Below, piece by piece: positions 1 through 8,162 of a stretch of DNA of 21,279 nucleotides. The translations under genes and the position numbers were made by a program. This DNA is from Deltaproteobacteria bacterium (lineage in GTDB: Bacteria > Desulfobacterota > DSM-4660 > Desulfatiglandales > HGW-15), in assembly GCA_019308525.1 (NCBI GenBank), contig JAFDIC010000143.1:1-21279 (forward strand), written 5' to 3'. The notes under the pieces were generated by a model, which worked only from the letters and a program-made list of their open reading frames with translations, was not told the DNA's origin and ran no database searches. The first letter of the stretch is position 1. Each line of letters starts with the position of its first letter.

Positions 1-1
1 G

Positions 2-1261
2 ATAGAGCTATATGAACAAAAGGAGAGGCAAATTGCCCAGAGGGAATCGGAAATCAGGCGAACGGAGGAGGAATTGAGGCAAAGCCGGGAGCATTACAAG
101 GAGCTGCTGGAGCAACAGCGCAGGGAACTGGAGAGGGTAGCGAGGATCTCGAGCGAAGAAGCAAAGGCAATGCTTCTCAAGGCCATGGAAACCGAGGCAA
201 AACACGACGCGGCCAAGCTCATTCGCAAGATCGAAACCGAGGCCCGAGAGGTGGCGGATAGAAAGGCCCAGGAGATATTGGCCCTTGCCATAAAGCGCTA
301 TGCTGGTGACTATGTGGCCGAGAAGACCGTCTCTGTCGTCAATCTCCCAAACGAGGAAATGAAGGGTCGGATCATAGGCAGGGAAGGGCGGAATATCCGT
401 GCCATTGAAGCAGCGACGGGTATCGACGTCATCATCGACGATACCCCGGAGGCGGTGATACTCTCGGGATTCAATCCCATCCGCAGGGAAGTGGCAAAGA
501 TCTCCCTCGAGAGGCTGATCGATGACGGAAGGATTCACCCCGCCAGAATAGAGGAGATGGTCGAAAAGGTCAACAAAGAGATCGAAGCAAGCATAAAGGA
601 AGCAGGGGAGCAGGCTACCTTTGACGTAGGTGTTCACGGAATAAACAGCGAGCTGGTCAAATTGATCGGTCGTTTGAAATATCGTTCGAGCTACGCTCAG
701 AACGTGCTTCAACATTCCAAGGAGGTGGCCTTTATTTGCGGAGTAATGGCAGCCGAGGTGGGCTTGAACATAAAGCAGGCGAAAAGGGCCGGACTGCTCC
801 ACGACATAGGCAAGGCGGTAGACCACGAGGTGGAGGGCCCACACGCCTTGATAGGGGCTGATTTGGCCAAAAAATATGGGGAGGTCCCTTCAGTTGTACA
901 TGCGATTGCCGCCCATCATGAGGAGGTCCAGCCAGAGTCGGTTTTGGCGGTCATCGTTCAAGCCGCTGATACCCTTTCCGGCGCACGCCCCGGGGCCAGG
1001 AAGGAGATGCTCGAGTCCTATGTGAAGAGGCTTGAGGAGCTGGAAAGGATTGCCATGTCCTTCAAGGGAGTTACCAAATCCTATGCCATACAGGCAGGCA
1101 GGGAAATACGCATAATGGTTGAGGGAAGGCAGGTGGATGACGATCAGGCGTACGTCCTGTGCAAGGATATAGCAAAGAAGATCGAGGATGAGCTTGCCTA
1201 TCCAGGGCAGATAAGGGTCACGGTGATACGAGAGACCCGGGCGGTGGAATATGCCCGCTAG
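2..1261 (+). CDS. rny: Ribonuclease Y, 5'-truncated by window edge
   Basis: RNase Y is a membrane-anchored endoribonuclease that starts mRNA decay. The reading frame is open from base 2 without a start codon, giving 419 residues; the family is usually about 520, so roughly 100 N-terminal residues (membrane anchor and early coiled coil) lie outside the window. What is visible: a charged coiled coil (residues 1 to about 95), a KH RNA-binding domain with [15 protein letters not shown] near residue 121, and an HD hydrolase domain with the metal-binding HDIGK at about 267 to 271, followed by the [12 protein letters not shown] segment. The C-terminal tail ending in [10 protein letters not shown] is typical, so the 3' end is complete (TAG stop). 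A TTG at 74 is only an internal codon. The next gene is polA, 107 bases downstream on the same strand. Identification is secure. Confidence 0.96.
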   Translation: MELYEQKERQIAQRESEIRRTEEELRQSREHYKELLEQQRRELERVARISSEEAKAMLLKAMETEAKHDAAKLIRKIETEAREVADRKAQEILALAIKRYAGDYVAEKTVSVVNLPNEEMKGRIIGREGRNIRAIEAATGIDVIIDDTPEAVILSGFNPIRREVAKISLERLIDDGRIHPARIEEMVEKVNKEIEASIKEAGEQATFDVGVHGINSELVKLIGRLKYRSSYAQNVLQHSKEVAFICGVMAAEVGLNIKQAKRAGLLHDIGKAVDHEVEGPHALIGADLAKKYGEVPSVVHAIAAHHEEVQPESVLAVIVQAADTLSGARPGARKEMLESYVKRLEELERIAMSFKGVTKSYAIQAGREIRIMVEGRQVDDDQAYVLCKDIAKKIEDELAYPGQIRVTVIRETRAVEYAR

Positions 1262-1263
1262 AA

Positions 1264-1339
1264 CTCTCTGCGGCCGGGTGATCTATCCGCGTGCGCTCAT
1301 CATGTTCATAGGGCCCTGACGCGTTTTCCTCGCAGAGAG
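1264..1339 (+). repeat. Nested inverted repeats between rny and polA
   Basis: Directly after the rny stop, CTCTCTGCG (1264-1272) is perfectly complementary to CGCAGAGAG (1331-1339), a 9-base-pair stem enclosing 58 bases. Inside it, CGCGT (1288-1292) can pair with ACGCG (1319-1323). There is no T-run after the outer stem, so this is not a standard intrinsic terminator. It could be a structured leader of polA or a processing site in a joint rny-polA transcript. The base pairing is visible; the role is unknown. Confidence 0.45.
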
Positions 1340-1368
1340 ATTACCTGCCGCACCAATGAAGAGCAAAC

Positions 1369-2808
1369 ATGGAGAGATACCCAGGATCCAGAGAATCCAA
1401 AGAAAAGAATCTTGATGAGGTATATCTGATAGACGGTAGCTCCTATATCCACCGCGCTTACCATGCCATAAGAAATCTCTCCACCTCAAGGGGTTTTCCT
1501 ACCAATGCGATCTTCGGTTTTTGCAGGATGCTTCTAAAGCTGCTGGAGGAAAAAAGTCCCCGCTATGTCGCGGTGGTGTACGACTCGAAGGCCCCCACAT
1601 TCAGGCATGATCTCTACAAGGAATATAAGGCCACCAGACCACCCATGCCGGAAGACCTGGCCGTGCAATTATCCTATATCGAGGCGATAGTTGATGCCCT
1701 GGAGATAAAAGGGATCGTGAAGGAGGGCTACGAGGCCGATGATGTGATGGGTACCCTGGCCAGGAAATGCGAGCAGAAAGGCTTCAGGGTTGTGATCGTG
1801 ACCGGCGACAAGGACATGAAGCAGGTCATCACTCCACGTATCTCCCTATGGGACACCATGAGAGACACGGTCACCGATTATGCCTCCTTTATGGAGAAGT
1901 ACGGCATAACACCGAAGCAGGTGGTAGATGTGATGGGTCTGGCAGGAGATAGTTCGGACAACATTCCTGGGGTGCCTGGTATCGGTGAGAAGACGGCTCT
2001 GGCCCTGATAAGGGAATACGGGACAGTGGAAAACCTTTACGAACACCTGGATGAGATCGGGCGAAAAAGGTTGAGAGAGAACCTCGTCAAGTATAAAGAC
2101 AGGGCCATTTTGAGCAAGAAACTGGCAACCATAGACCAAAGTGTGCCCATCCCAGAGGACGTGGAGGACCTGAAGCCGGGAGAGCCCCGGGGCGCCACTC
2201 TAGCGAAAATCTTTAGGGAGCTTGAATTCAAGGGACTCTGGTACCGTTTTGCACCTCTGGAGGAGGGGGGTGACAAGGATTACGGACTTTGTCTGAGTGA
2301 AGGGGAACTCAGGGTCCTCAAGGAAAGGATAAGAGAGGCAAAGGTCCTCTCCATCGACACTGTCTCAACGGAACACGAGCCACTCAGGGCCGCTTTGGCA
2401 GGGCTTTCCCTATGCTGGCAAGAGGGCAAGGCCTGTTACGTCCCCCTTGATCATTCGCGGATTGGAGATCCAGATCATCTAAAGACTGGCGTGGCTCTGG
2501 GTATCTTGAAGGATGTTTTGGAAACTCCCGCCGTCGCAAAAGTCGGACACGATCTCAAACGACATGCCCTCCTGCTTCGATGCCGCGGCATTGAGATGGA
2601 GGGTCTTCACTTTGACACCATGATCGGGTCCTATGTAATAAACCCCGGACGAGGTCGTCACGATTTGGAGGACCTGGCCCAGCAGTTTCTAGGGCAAAGG
2701 ATGGTCGGGCACGCAGGGGGCAGGGGAAAGAAGAATCTTGACCCCAGGGAGGCGGGAGTGGAGCGTGCCATGGAGGTATCCTGCCAGAGGGCGACCTTCT
2801 CCCTTTAG
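1369..2808 (+). CDS. polA: PolA fragment 1: intact 5'-3' nuclease plus vestigial proofreading domain
   Basis: This 479-residue piece ends at the TAG. It carries a complete FEN-like 5'-3' nuclease (about residues 17-290): acidic D22 in LIDGSS, D72 in VVYDSK, the EADD cluster at 122-125, TGDKD at 145-149, and GDSSDNIPGVPGIGEKTA (193-210) holding D194, D197 and the helix-hairpin-helix DNA-binding loop. The following 3'-5' exonuclease fold looks catalytically dead. The DxE motif reads DTV (330-332), the second motif has D395 and H399 where Asn and Asp are usual, and the YxxxD motif is lost (VSCQR, from 470). Loss of proofreading is common in PolA. If translated alone, this fragment could still act as a flap nuclease, the only PolA part kept in Buchnera; whether it does here is inference. 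Confidence 0.8.
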   Translation: MERYPGSRESKEKNLDEVYLIDGSSYIHRAYHAIRNLSTSRGFPTNAIFGFCRMLLKLLEEKSPRYVAVVYDSKAPTFRHDLYKEYKATRPPMPEDLAVQLSYIEAIVDALEIKGIVKEGYEADDVMGTLARKCEQKGFRVVIVTGDKDMKQVITPRISLWDTMRDTVTDYASFMEKYGITPKQVVDVMGLAGDSSDNIPGVPGIGEKTALALIREYGTVENLYEHLDEIGRKRLRENLVKYKDRAILSKKLATIDQSVPIPEDVEDLKPGEPRGATLAKIFRELEFKGLWYRFAPLEEGGDKDYGLCLSEGELRVLKERIREAKVLSIDTVSTEHEPLRAALAGLSLCWQEGKACYVPLDHSRIGDPDHLKTGVALGILKDVLETPAVAKVGHDLKRHALLLRCRGIEMEGLHFDTMIGSYVINPGRGRHDLEDLAQQFLGQRMVGHAGGRGKKNLDPREAGVERAMEVSCQRATFSL

Positions 2809-2820
2809 CTCAGGGACCCC

Positions 2821-3759
2821 ATGGATGAAGAGTTGAGGAGAGAAGGGAATGAAGAGCTCTTCTACCAAATGGAGATGAAACTCTTGCCGGTGCTTGTGCA
2901 GATGGAATGGAACGGTATCAAGATCGATACAGAATATTTCCGCGATATGTCCAGCCGCATCTCAAAGGAAATGGAATCCATCGAAAAGGAGATTTACCAG
3001 GAGGCCGGCATGGAATTCAACATAAACTCGCCCCAACAATTGGGCTTCGTCCTGTTCGAGAAACTGGGGCTTCCTGTGAGAAGGAAGACCGCCAAGACAA
3101 AGGCATACTCGACAAACGTTAATGTTTTGAAGGAGTTAGCATCTTTACCTTATAAAATACCCGGGCTTTTGTTGAGATACAGGACACTGTCAAAACTGAG
3201 GTCTACCTATCTGGAGTCTTTGGTAAAGCTGGTTAACCCAAGGACCGGCAGGATACACACGTCCTTCAACCAGACAGTAACTGCCACAGGCCGGTTGAGC
3301 AGCAGTAATCCCAATCTACAGAACATACCCATCCGAGGCGAAGAGGGGAGGGAGATACGAAGGGGTTTTGTTTCAGAGGCCGGACACCATCTGTTGTCTG
3401 CAGACTACAGTCAAATAGAGCTGCGGATCTTTGCCCATTATTCCAAGGATTCGGCGCTTGTCGAGGCATTCAGGATGGGACAGGATATCCACACCAAAAC
3501 AGCTTCTGAAATCCTGGGGGTGGAGGAGGCGAAAGTAACTCCTGAGATGAGGCGGGTTGCAAAGGCCATTAATTTTGGAATCATCTATGGGATGGGGCCC
3601 AGGAGGCTGGCAGATGATTTGGGCATAGATTTTCGGACCGCAAAGGATTATATTGACAGATACTATAAAAGGCACCGGGGGGTCATGGTATACCGCGAGA
3701 AGATCCTGAAGGAGGCACCTGCCCCATATCAACCACGGCCAGTCCAGAATCAGGGCTGA
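2821..3759 (+). CDS. polA: PolA fragment 2: polymerase palm, thumb and part of the fingers
   Basis: This stretch continues in the same frame as fragment 1, 12 bases after the TAG; the intervening codons encode LRDP, which also fit the family. It begins at ATG 2821 only by convention, since no ribosome site is apparent, and independent initiation is doubtful. Visible are the thumb region (KLRSTYLESLVKLVNP), the template-binding TATGRLSSSNPNLQNIPIR segment, polymerase motif A with the catalytic Asp (LSADYSQIELR), and motif B on the O-helix (RRVAKAINFGIIYGM). The last genuine PolA residues are around KILKEA at 3703-3717. The residues after that (PAPYQPRPVQNQG) are out-of-frame translation ending at TGA 3757-3759. 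Motif C is absent from this piece, so it cannot polymerise by itself. Confidence 0.78.
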   Translation: MDEELRREGNEELFYQMEMKLLPVLVQMEWNGIKIDTEYFRDMSSRISKEMESIEKEIYQEAGMEFNINSPQQLGFVLFEKLGLPVRRKTAKTKAYSTNVNVLKELASLPYKIPGLLLRYRTLSKLRSTYLESLVKLVNPRTGRIHTSFNQTVTATGRLSSSNPNLQNIPIRGEEGREIRRGFVSEAGHHLLSADYSQIELRIFAHYSKDSALVEAFRMGQDIHTKTASEILGVEEAKVTPEMRRVAKAINFGIIYGMGPRRLADDLGIDFRTAKDYIDRYYKRHRGVMVYREKILKEAPAPYQPRPVQNQG

Positions 3760-4033
3760 AGCGGAAAGGATGGCCATAAACACGCCCATACAGGGGACAG
3801 CAGCCGATTTGATCAAAAAGGCCATGATCGATATTCATGACAGGTTGACCAGAGAGAAACTGAGAGCAAAGATGTTGCTCCAGGTCCACGATGAGCTTCT
3901 GTTTGAGGTCCATGAGGATGAAATAGACCGGGTTCGTCCCCTGGTCAAGGAGGAAATGGAGGGCGTTCGCCGTCTCGATGTCCCTCTCAAGGTGGAGGTC
4001 AAGACGGGGAGGAATTGGGATGAAGCCCATTGA
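3710..4033 (+). CDS. polA: PolA fragment 3: C-terminal palm with catalytic motif C
   Basis: In frame 2 the family sequence resumes at about 3710 with RRHLPHINHGQSRIRAEAER, then MAINTPIQGTAADLIKKAM and motif C with the second catalytic Asp, QVHDELLFEV (about 3882-3911), ending in GRNWDEAH and a TGA. The first possible ATG in this piece is 3770. The upstream boundary is set by homology, because there is no start codon at the junction. The piece overlaps the out-of-frame tail of fragment 2. The downstream radical SAM gene begins 30 bases later with its own strong ribosome site. Confidence 0.78.
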   Translation, partial: RRHLPHINHGQSRIRAEAERMAINTPIQGTAADLIKKAMIDIHDRLTREKLRAKMLLQVHDELLFEVHEDEIDRVRPLVKEEMEGVRRLDVPLKVEVKTGRNWDEAH

Positions 4034-4063
4034 TGAAAATGTCACGGAGGCGGAGGTGGTAGT

Positions 4064-4978
4064 ATGAAGTATGTGTTTGGGCCTGTTGCCTCCAGGAGGC
4101 TGGGCCTCTCCCTGGGAGTCGACTTGGTCCCGCGGAAGTGCTGCTCTTACGACTGCATATATTGCCAGGTGGGGCGGACCACCATAAGGACCCTTGAAAC
4201 AAAACCCTATTTGCCGGCACAGGCGGTTCTCCAAGAACTGAGACAAAGCCTGGACAATGCCGACCCGGATGTCGTAACCCTGTCCGGTTCCGGAGAACCC
4301 ACCCTGCACGGGGAGATAGGAGTTATCATAAGGGGAATCAAGAAGATAGCCTCTCGGAAGGTGGCAGTACTCACCAACGTCTCACTCCTTTGGAATGACC
4401 TGGTGAGGAGAAACCTCCTGGAAGCGGATATCATCATGCCGACTCTTTCAACCGCAAGGGAATCCACCTTTCAGACCATTCACCGTCCTCACCCCGATCT
4501 CCAGCTACCCAAGATCCTGGAGGGCCTTGAGTTGTTGCGCAAGGAGTTCAAGGGCTTTATCGGCCTGGAGATAATGCTTATTTCAGGCATCAATGATGGA
4601 GAAGATGAAGTCAGGGAGTTGAAAAAGGTGGTGGATGCCCTGGAAGTGGATCAGGTGCAACTGAATACCATAGTCCGCCCCCCGGCAGATACCTCTGCCT
4701 TGCCCCTTGAGAGTCGGCGTTTGGAAGAGATAAGGGAGTTTTTTGGTGCAAATGCGGCAATTATTTCCCATAATAGGGGAGAGAAAAGGGCTCCAAGGTG
4801 CATTGATCTCTCCGCTTCCATCCTGGAGGTGGTGCGGAGAAGGCCTTTGAGGGTGAAAGATGTCGCGGATGCCTTGAATGCTCCTTTGAAGGAGGTGGAA
4901 GGGCAAATGCAGGCCCTGGCCAGGAAAGGAGAGCTAAGGGCGAAGAGACATGCTGGTGCCATCTATTATACCCAATAG
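4064..4978 (+). CDS. Radical SAM protein, COG0731 type
   Basis: This is a 304-residue radical S-adenosylmethionine enzyme. The [4Fe-4S]/SAM motif is CxxxCxxC at C27, C31 and C34 (CSYDCIYC), following the family opening KYVFGPVASRRLGLSLGVDL. A glycine-rich SAM-binding stretch (LSGSGEPTLH) lies near residue 84. Proteins of this group are annotated as Fe-S oxidoreductases distantly related to wyosine-forming enzymes; their reaction is not generally established. The last 60 residues (from about ASILEVVRRRPLRVKDVADAL) look like a winged-helix or degradation-resembling helical domain, which may bind nucleic acid or protein; that is inference. GGAGGTGG at 4052-4059 supports the ATG at 4064. The gene sits 30 bases after polA and 42 before the activase, all on one strand. 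No substrate can be assigned. Confidence 0.85.
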   Translation: MKYVFGPVASRRLGLSLGVDLVPRKCCSYDCIYCQVGRTTIRTLETKPYLPAQAVLQELRQSLDNADPDVVTLSGSGEPTLHGEIGVIIRGIKKIASRKVAVLTNVSLLWNDLVRRNLLEADIIMPTLSTARESTFQTIHRPHPDLQLPKILEGLELLRKEFKGFIGLEIMLISGINDGEDEVRELKKVVDALEVDQVQLNTIVRPPADTSALPLESRRLEEIREFFGANAAIISHNRGEKRAPRCIDLSASILEVVRRRPLRVKDVADALNAPLKEVEGQMQALARKGELRAKRHAGAIYYTQ

Positions 4979-5020
4979 CATGGATCTTTCTACCAGCAGG
5001 GCGAAACAAAACCGAGATGG

Positions 5021-8000
5021 ATGACGGAGAAGGTCATGGATGCGGCAAGGGGTGATGATCTATGTGTTGGTATCGACGCGGGATCCGTAAGTCTTAACTG
5101 TGTTGTGATAAACAGGGATAGTGAAATTATTTTTGAGTCGCCTTACAAGAGACATTTCGGCAGGGTGGACGAGGAAGTCACGAGACTGATCAATGCACTG
5201 GTGGATCGGTTCGGTTTGGAAAACATAAGGGCCGTCGCCTTTACCGGGAATCACGGCCAAAAGATGAGCGAGATGTTGGAGTGTGGTTACGAGTTTGAGA
5301 CCATAAGCCAGGTCAAAGGGGCCATGTATGTTAGACCTGATGTGAGAACCATCATAAGCATGGGGGGGCAGGATACGGCTCTTTTCCAGATAAGGCACTT
5401 TGAACAGGGTTGGGAGCTGGAGTATTTCAATACAAATGGTCCGTGCGCATCTGGTACAGGATCTTTCATCGACCAACAGGCCCAGCGCCTGGCCACTTCC
5501 CTGTATGATAGGGAAGTGGATATCTCCCAGGAGCACATAGACAGGATCTTGAAGGATTTCATCGAGTTCGGGCTCAAGAGTGACCAGCCTGCCAACGTCG
5601 CCTGTAGGTGCACGGTCTTCACCAAGTCGGATATGATCCATTTGCAAAACAAGGGAGAGAAGCTCGAAGACATAATCTATGGATTGCACATCGGAAATGC
5701 AAGGAACTATATGAGCACCATTGTGTCAAACAGGGTGCTTGATGAGCCGATCCTCTTCATCGGAGGGCTTTCACTGAACGAACTCCAGGTCAGGGCGTTC
5801 AGGACATATTTTCCGGGAATAATCGTGCCCGAGCGGAGTACCTCGGTCGGGGCATTGGGGGTCGCCCTGCACGCCCTGGAATCCGGGATGAAGAACACCC
5901 CGAGATCGAAAGAAGTGTCCACGTTTAGAGGAGAGGTCCTGCCTTCGATCCCTTCGGCACCCAGGCTTGAACTTCGAAAAACCCGCTTCCCCAAGGACAA
6001 CGAGGTAGAGAAGGTGATCTCGCCCGGGAAGATCCCTGTATACCTTGGTATAGACATAGGTTCTACCACAACAAAATACGCCCTCATAACGGAAAAGAGA
6101 CAAATAATACACAAGAGTTATGTGCATACTCAAGGGAAGCCGATTGAAGTAACCCAGAGACTCTTGAGGACCATCTCCGAACAGATGGGTGAGCAGATCG
6201 AGATTATGGGCGTGGCCACCACCGGGTCCGGCAGGAACGTGGTAGGCGATTTTCTGAACGCAGAGCTGATAATTGATGAGATAACGGCCCATGCAAGGGG
6301 AGCGGTAGAGATAGATCCCCGCATAGACACCATATTTGAGATCGGAGGACAGGACTCCAAGTATATTTCCATAGCAAATACCTACCCGCTGGATTTTGAT
6401 ATGAACAAGGTATGTGCTGCGGGAACGGGCAGTTTCCTCCATGAACTGGCGAACAAATACGGCATCAATATAGTGGAGGAGTTCCAGGCCATCGCCCTTT
6501 CTTCTGACAAGCCGGTGAGGTTGGCCGAGAGATGTACGGTATTCATGGAGTCGGATCTCGTATCCTACCTTCAAAAGGGAGTGCCGAGGGACGACCTCAT
6601 TGCCGGGCTGTGTTATGCCATTGTTCACAACTATCTGAACAGGGTAGTGGGAAAGAGAAAGATCGGTGAACGGATAATGTTTCTTGGAGGGCCATCCCTG
6701 AACAAGGGAGTGGTTGCGGCCTTTGAGAACGTCTTGGGACGGGCTATCCTGGTCCCGAAACATCGTGAGGTCTTGGGTGCATTCGGCGCAGCAATCAGCC
6801 TCCAGGAAAAGATGCAGGTGGGGTTGATCAAGGGTGGCAGTTTCAGAGGCCTGGAGAGCGCTGTGTCGGACAGCATGGAGTTCAAGGAAAAGGTATGCCG
6901 CGCTGATCCGAGCTGCCACAACCAGTGCAAGCTCAAAATCTACGACTTTGACGGCCGCAAGAGCATATGGGGAGGGGAGTGCGGTAGATACGAGGTGGTC
7001 AGGGTCAGGGACAAGAAGGTGGAAAATTATTTCAAGGTGCGGGACGAGTTGTGGGAATCCCATTTGGAGGGCATCTATCTGGAGCTGGCGGATAAGCCGA
7101 TAATGGATGTCGGGGGCAGGCCAACGGTGGGAATGCAGAGGGCCCTTTATACCCTCCAAACAGGTATTCTCTGGGCTCATTTCTTTGATCAGTTAGGGTT
7201 CAGGCTGGTTCTGACGCCACCTACAAACAGCCATATCTCCAGCCTGGGCATCGAGGCCATGACCGCAGAGACTTGCTTCCCCGTCAAGGTATCTCACGGA
7301 CACGTTAAGGAGCTGGCCGGCAAGACCAGGTACTTGTTCTTGCCGGCCATCATCAACATGATCACCCCAAGGGACGAAGAAACGGGATATTTTTGTCCCC
7401 TGGTACAATCAAACCAATACATGGTTCGAATGGCCCTGGGACTCGATAGAAAGGATATAATAAATCCCACCATTCACCTGAAGTATGACCCCGACATGAT
7501 AGGGACGGAATTGAGCGAGCAGCTTTCAAAAAGGCTGAGGCGAAGGCCCTCCGAGATAAAGCGGGCCTTTAAATACGCCCTGGAGAGACAGGATGCGTTC
7601 TCGAAGGACCTCCATGGCAAGGGGCGTGAGATTCTGAGATCGCATGATCCGGAAGAACCACTTGTCATAGTGACCGGTAGACCTTACAACCTGTATGACG
7701 AAAGGCTCAATCTGAGGCTGGGCCAGAATTTGGCCAAGATAGGGGTCAGGGCCGTTCCCATGGACTTCGTTGACGTCATCAGCATAGATCTCTCGGATTT
7801 CCCAAAGATGTACTGGGGGCTTGGCGCACAGATCTTAAGGACGGCGAAATTCATAAGGGCGGGAAACAATTTCTTTGGATTGCATGTCACTAATTTCAGT
7901 TGCGGCGCTGATTCCTTCCTGGAACATTTTTACAAGTTTATCATGGGCGACAAACCCTATCTCATACTGGAGCTTGATGAACATAGCGCGGTTGCAGGGG

Positions 8001-8095
8001 TTATGACTCGTCTTGAAGCTTACAAGAATGTCCTTGCCAACACCATGCAGAACATGAAGAGGAGCTATTCAAGGGAGCTGAAGGTGTCAAATTGA
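5021..8095 (+). CDS. Two-headed acyl-CoA dehydratase/benzoyl-CoA reductase-type activase with DUF2229 region
   Basis: The family uses ATP to drive low-potential electron transfer into 2-hydroxyacyl-CoA dehydratases or benzoyl-CoA reductases. This 1024-residue protein has two tandem BadF/BcrA/D-type ASKHA ATPase domains. Domain 1 (about 15-290) has GIDAGS (17-22), GGQDTA, CASGTGSF (about 143-150) and ACRCTVF (about 193). Domain 2 (about 338-605) has GIDIGSTTTKY, GGQDSK, CAAGTGSF (about 465) and AERCTVF (about 501). The Cys in each pair would bridge the [4Fe-4S] cluster. A further Cys set (CHNQC at about 629, GGECGR at about 649) precedes a DUF2229-like region (about 690-1015; TVGMQRALYTLQTG, TCFPVKVSHGH). 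It is shorter than the about 1400-residue versions that carry a further C-terminal module. ATG 5036 has the better ribosome site (GGAGAAGG, 5026-5033) and may be the true start. No dehydratase or reductase subunits are nearby. Confidence 0.87.
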   Translation: MTEKVMDAARGDDLCVGIDAGSVSLNCVVINRDSEIIFESPYKRHFGRVDEEVTRLINALVDRFGLENIRAVAFTGNHGQKMSEMLECGYEFETISQVKGAMYVRPDVRTIISMGGQDTALFQIRHFEQGWELEYFNTNGPCASGTGSFIDQQAQRLATSLYDREVDISQEHIDRILKDFIEFGLKSDQPANVACRCTVFTKSDMIHLQNKGEKLEDIIYGLHIGNARNYMSTIVSNRVLDEPILFIGGLSLNELQVRAFRTYFPGIIVPERSTSVGALGVALHALESGMKNTPRSKEVSTFRGEVLPSIPSAPRLELRKTRFPKDNEVEKVISPGKIPVYLGIDIGSTTTKYALITEKRQIIHKSYVHTQGKPIEVTQRLLRTISEQMGEQIEIMGVATTGSGRNVVGDFLNAELIIDEITAHARGAVEIDPRIDTIFEIGGQDSKYISIANTYPLDFDMNKVCAAGTGSFLHELANKYGINIVEEFQAIALSSDKPVRLAERCTVFMESDLVSYLQKGVPRDDLIAGLCYAIVHNYLNRVVGKRKIGERIMFLGGPSLNKGVVAAFENVLGRAILVPKHREVLGAFGAAISLQEKMQVGLIKGGSFRGLESAVSDSMEFKEKVCRADPSCHNQCKLKIYDFDGRKSIWGGECGRYEVVRVRDKKVENYFKVRDELWESHLEGIYLELADKPIMDVGGRPTVGMQRALYTLQTGILWAHFFDQLGFRLVLTPPTNSHISSLGIEAMTAETCFPVKVSHGHVKELAGKTRYLFLPAIINMITPRDEETGYFCPLVQSNQYMVRMALGLDRKDIINPTIHLKYDPDMIGTELSEQLSKRLRRRPSEIKRAFKYALERQDAFSKDLHGKGREILRSHDPEEPLVIVTGRPYNLYDERLNLRLGQNLAKIGVRAVPMDFVDVISIDLSDFPKMYWGLGAQILRTAKFIRAGNNFFGLHVTNFSCGADSFLEHFYKFIMGDKPYLILELDEHSAVAGVMTRLEAYKNVLANTMQNMKRSYSRELKVSN

Positions 8096-8162
8096 CAGGG
8101 AATCACATAGCAGAACCGAACTCTTCCCGATGGGCATCAGTGCCGTGACAGAGGTGTAACCA

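Larger units (their letters stand above)
1369..4033 (+). pseudogene. polA: DNA polymerase I, interrupted by an amber codon and a frameshifting deletion
   Basis: Pol I fills gaps and removes RNA primers during Okazaki-fragment maturation and repair. Joined across the breaks, the product has the full family layout: 5'-3' nuclease, a degenerate 3'-5' exonuclease domain, then the polymerase palm and fingers. Two lesions break it. At 2806-2808 an in-frame TAG sits in the helix following the third exonuclease motif, with homologous sequence continuing in the same frame on both sides. Near 3710-3717 the frame jumps from 1 to 2, and about 12 residues (the segment that reads roughly GYVETLxGR in relatives) are missing. 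After the jump, RRHLPHI and RAEAERMAINTPIQGTAAD resume the family sequence. Start ATG 1369 gives a short extra N-terminus before VYLIDGSSYIHRAYHA; its ribosome site is weak (GAAGAG). Sequence or assembly error is the main alternative to a true pseudogene. Confidence 0.88.

Noticed and set aside
2806..2808. The polA TAG as a pyrrolysine or otherwise reassigned codon
   Set aside because: TAG ends several intact genes here (rny at 1259-1261, radical SAM at 4976-4978, the TRAP binding protein at 14159-14161, larA at 17379-17381), so global reassignment is unlikely. The aligned residue in relatives is not lysine-like catalytic, and no pyl genes are visible.
3757..3772. Programmed ribosomal frameshifting in polA
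   Set aside because: No slippery heptamer or downstream pseudoknot is evident, and about 12 conserved residues are physically missing, which frameshifting cannot restore.
5771..7180. Long open frame (469 codons) on the - strand opposite the activase
   Set aside because: The + strand frame carries clear ATPase and cysteine motifs throughout. The antisense translation has no recognisable domain and is a by-product of codon bias.
8092..8120. TTGACA at the activase stop as a promoter for rng
   Set aside because: No acceptable -10 box lies at 16-18 bases; the sequence there is ACCGAA.
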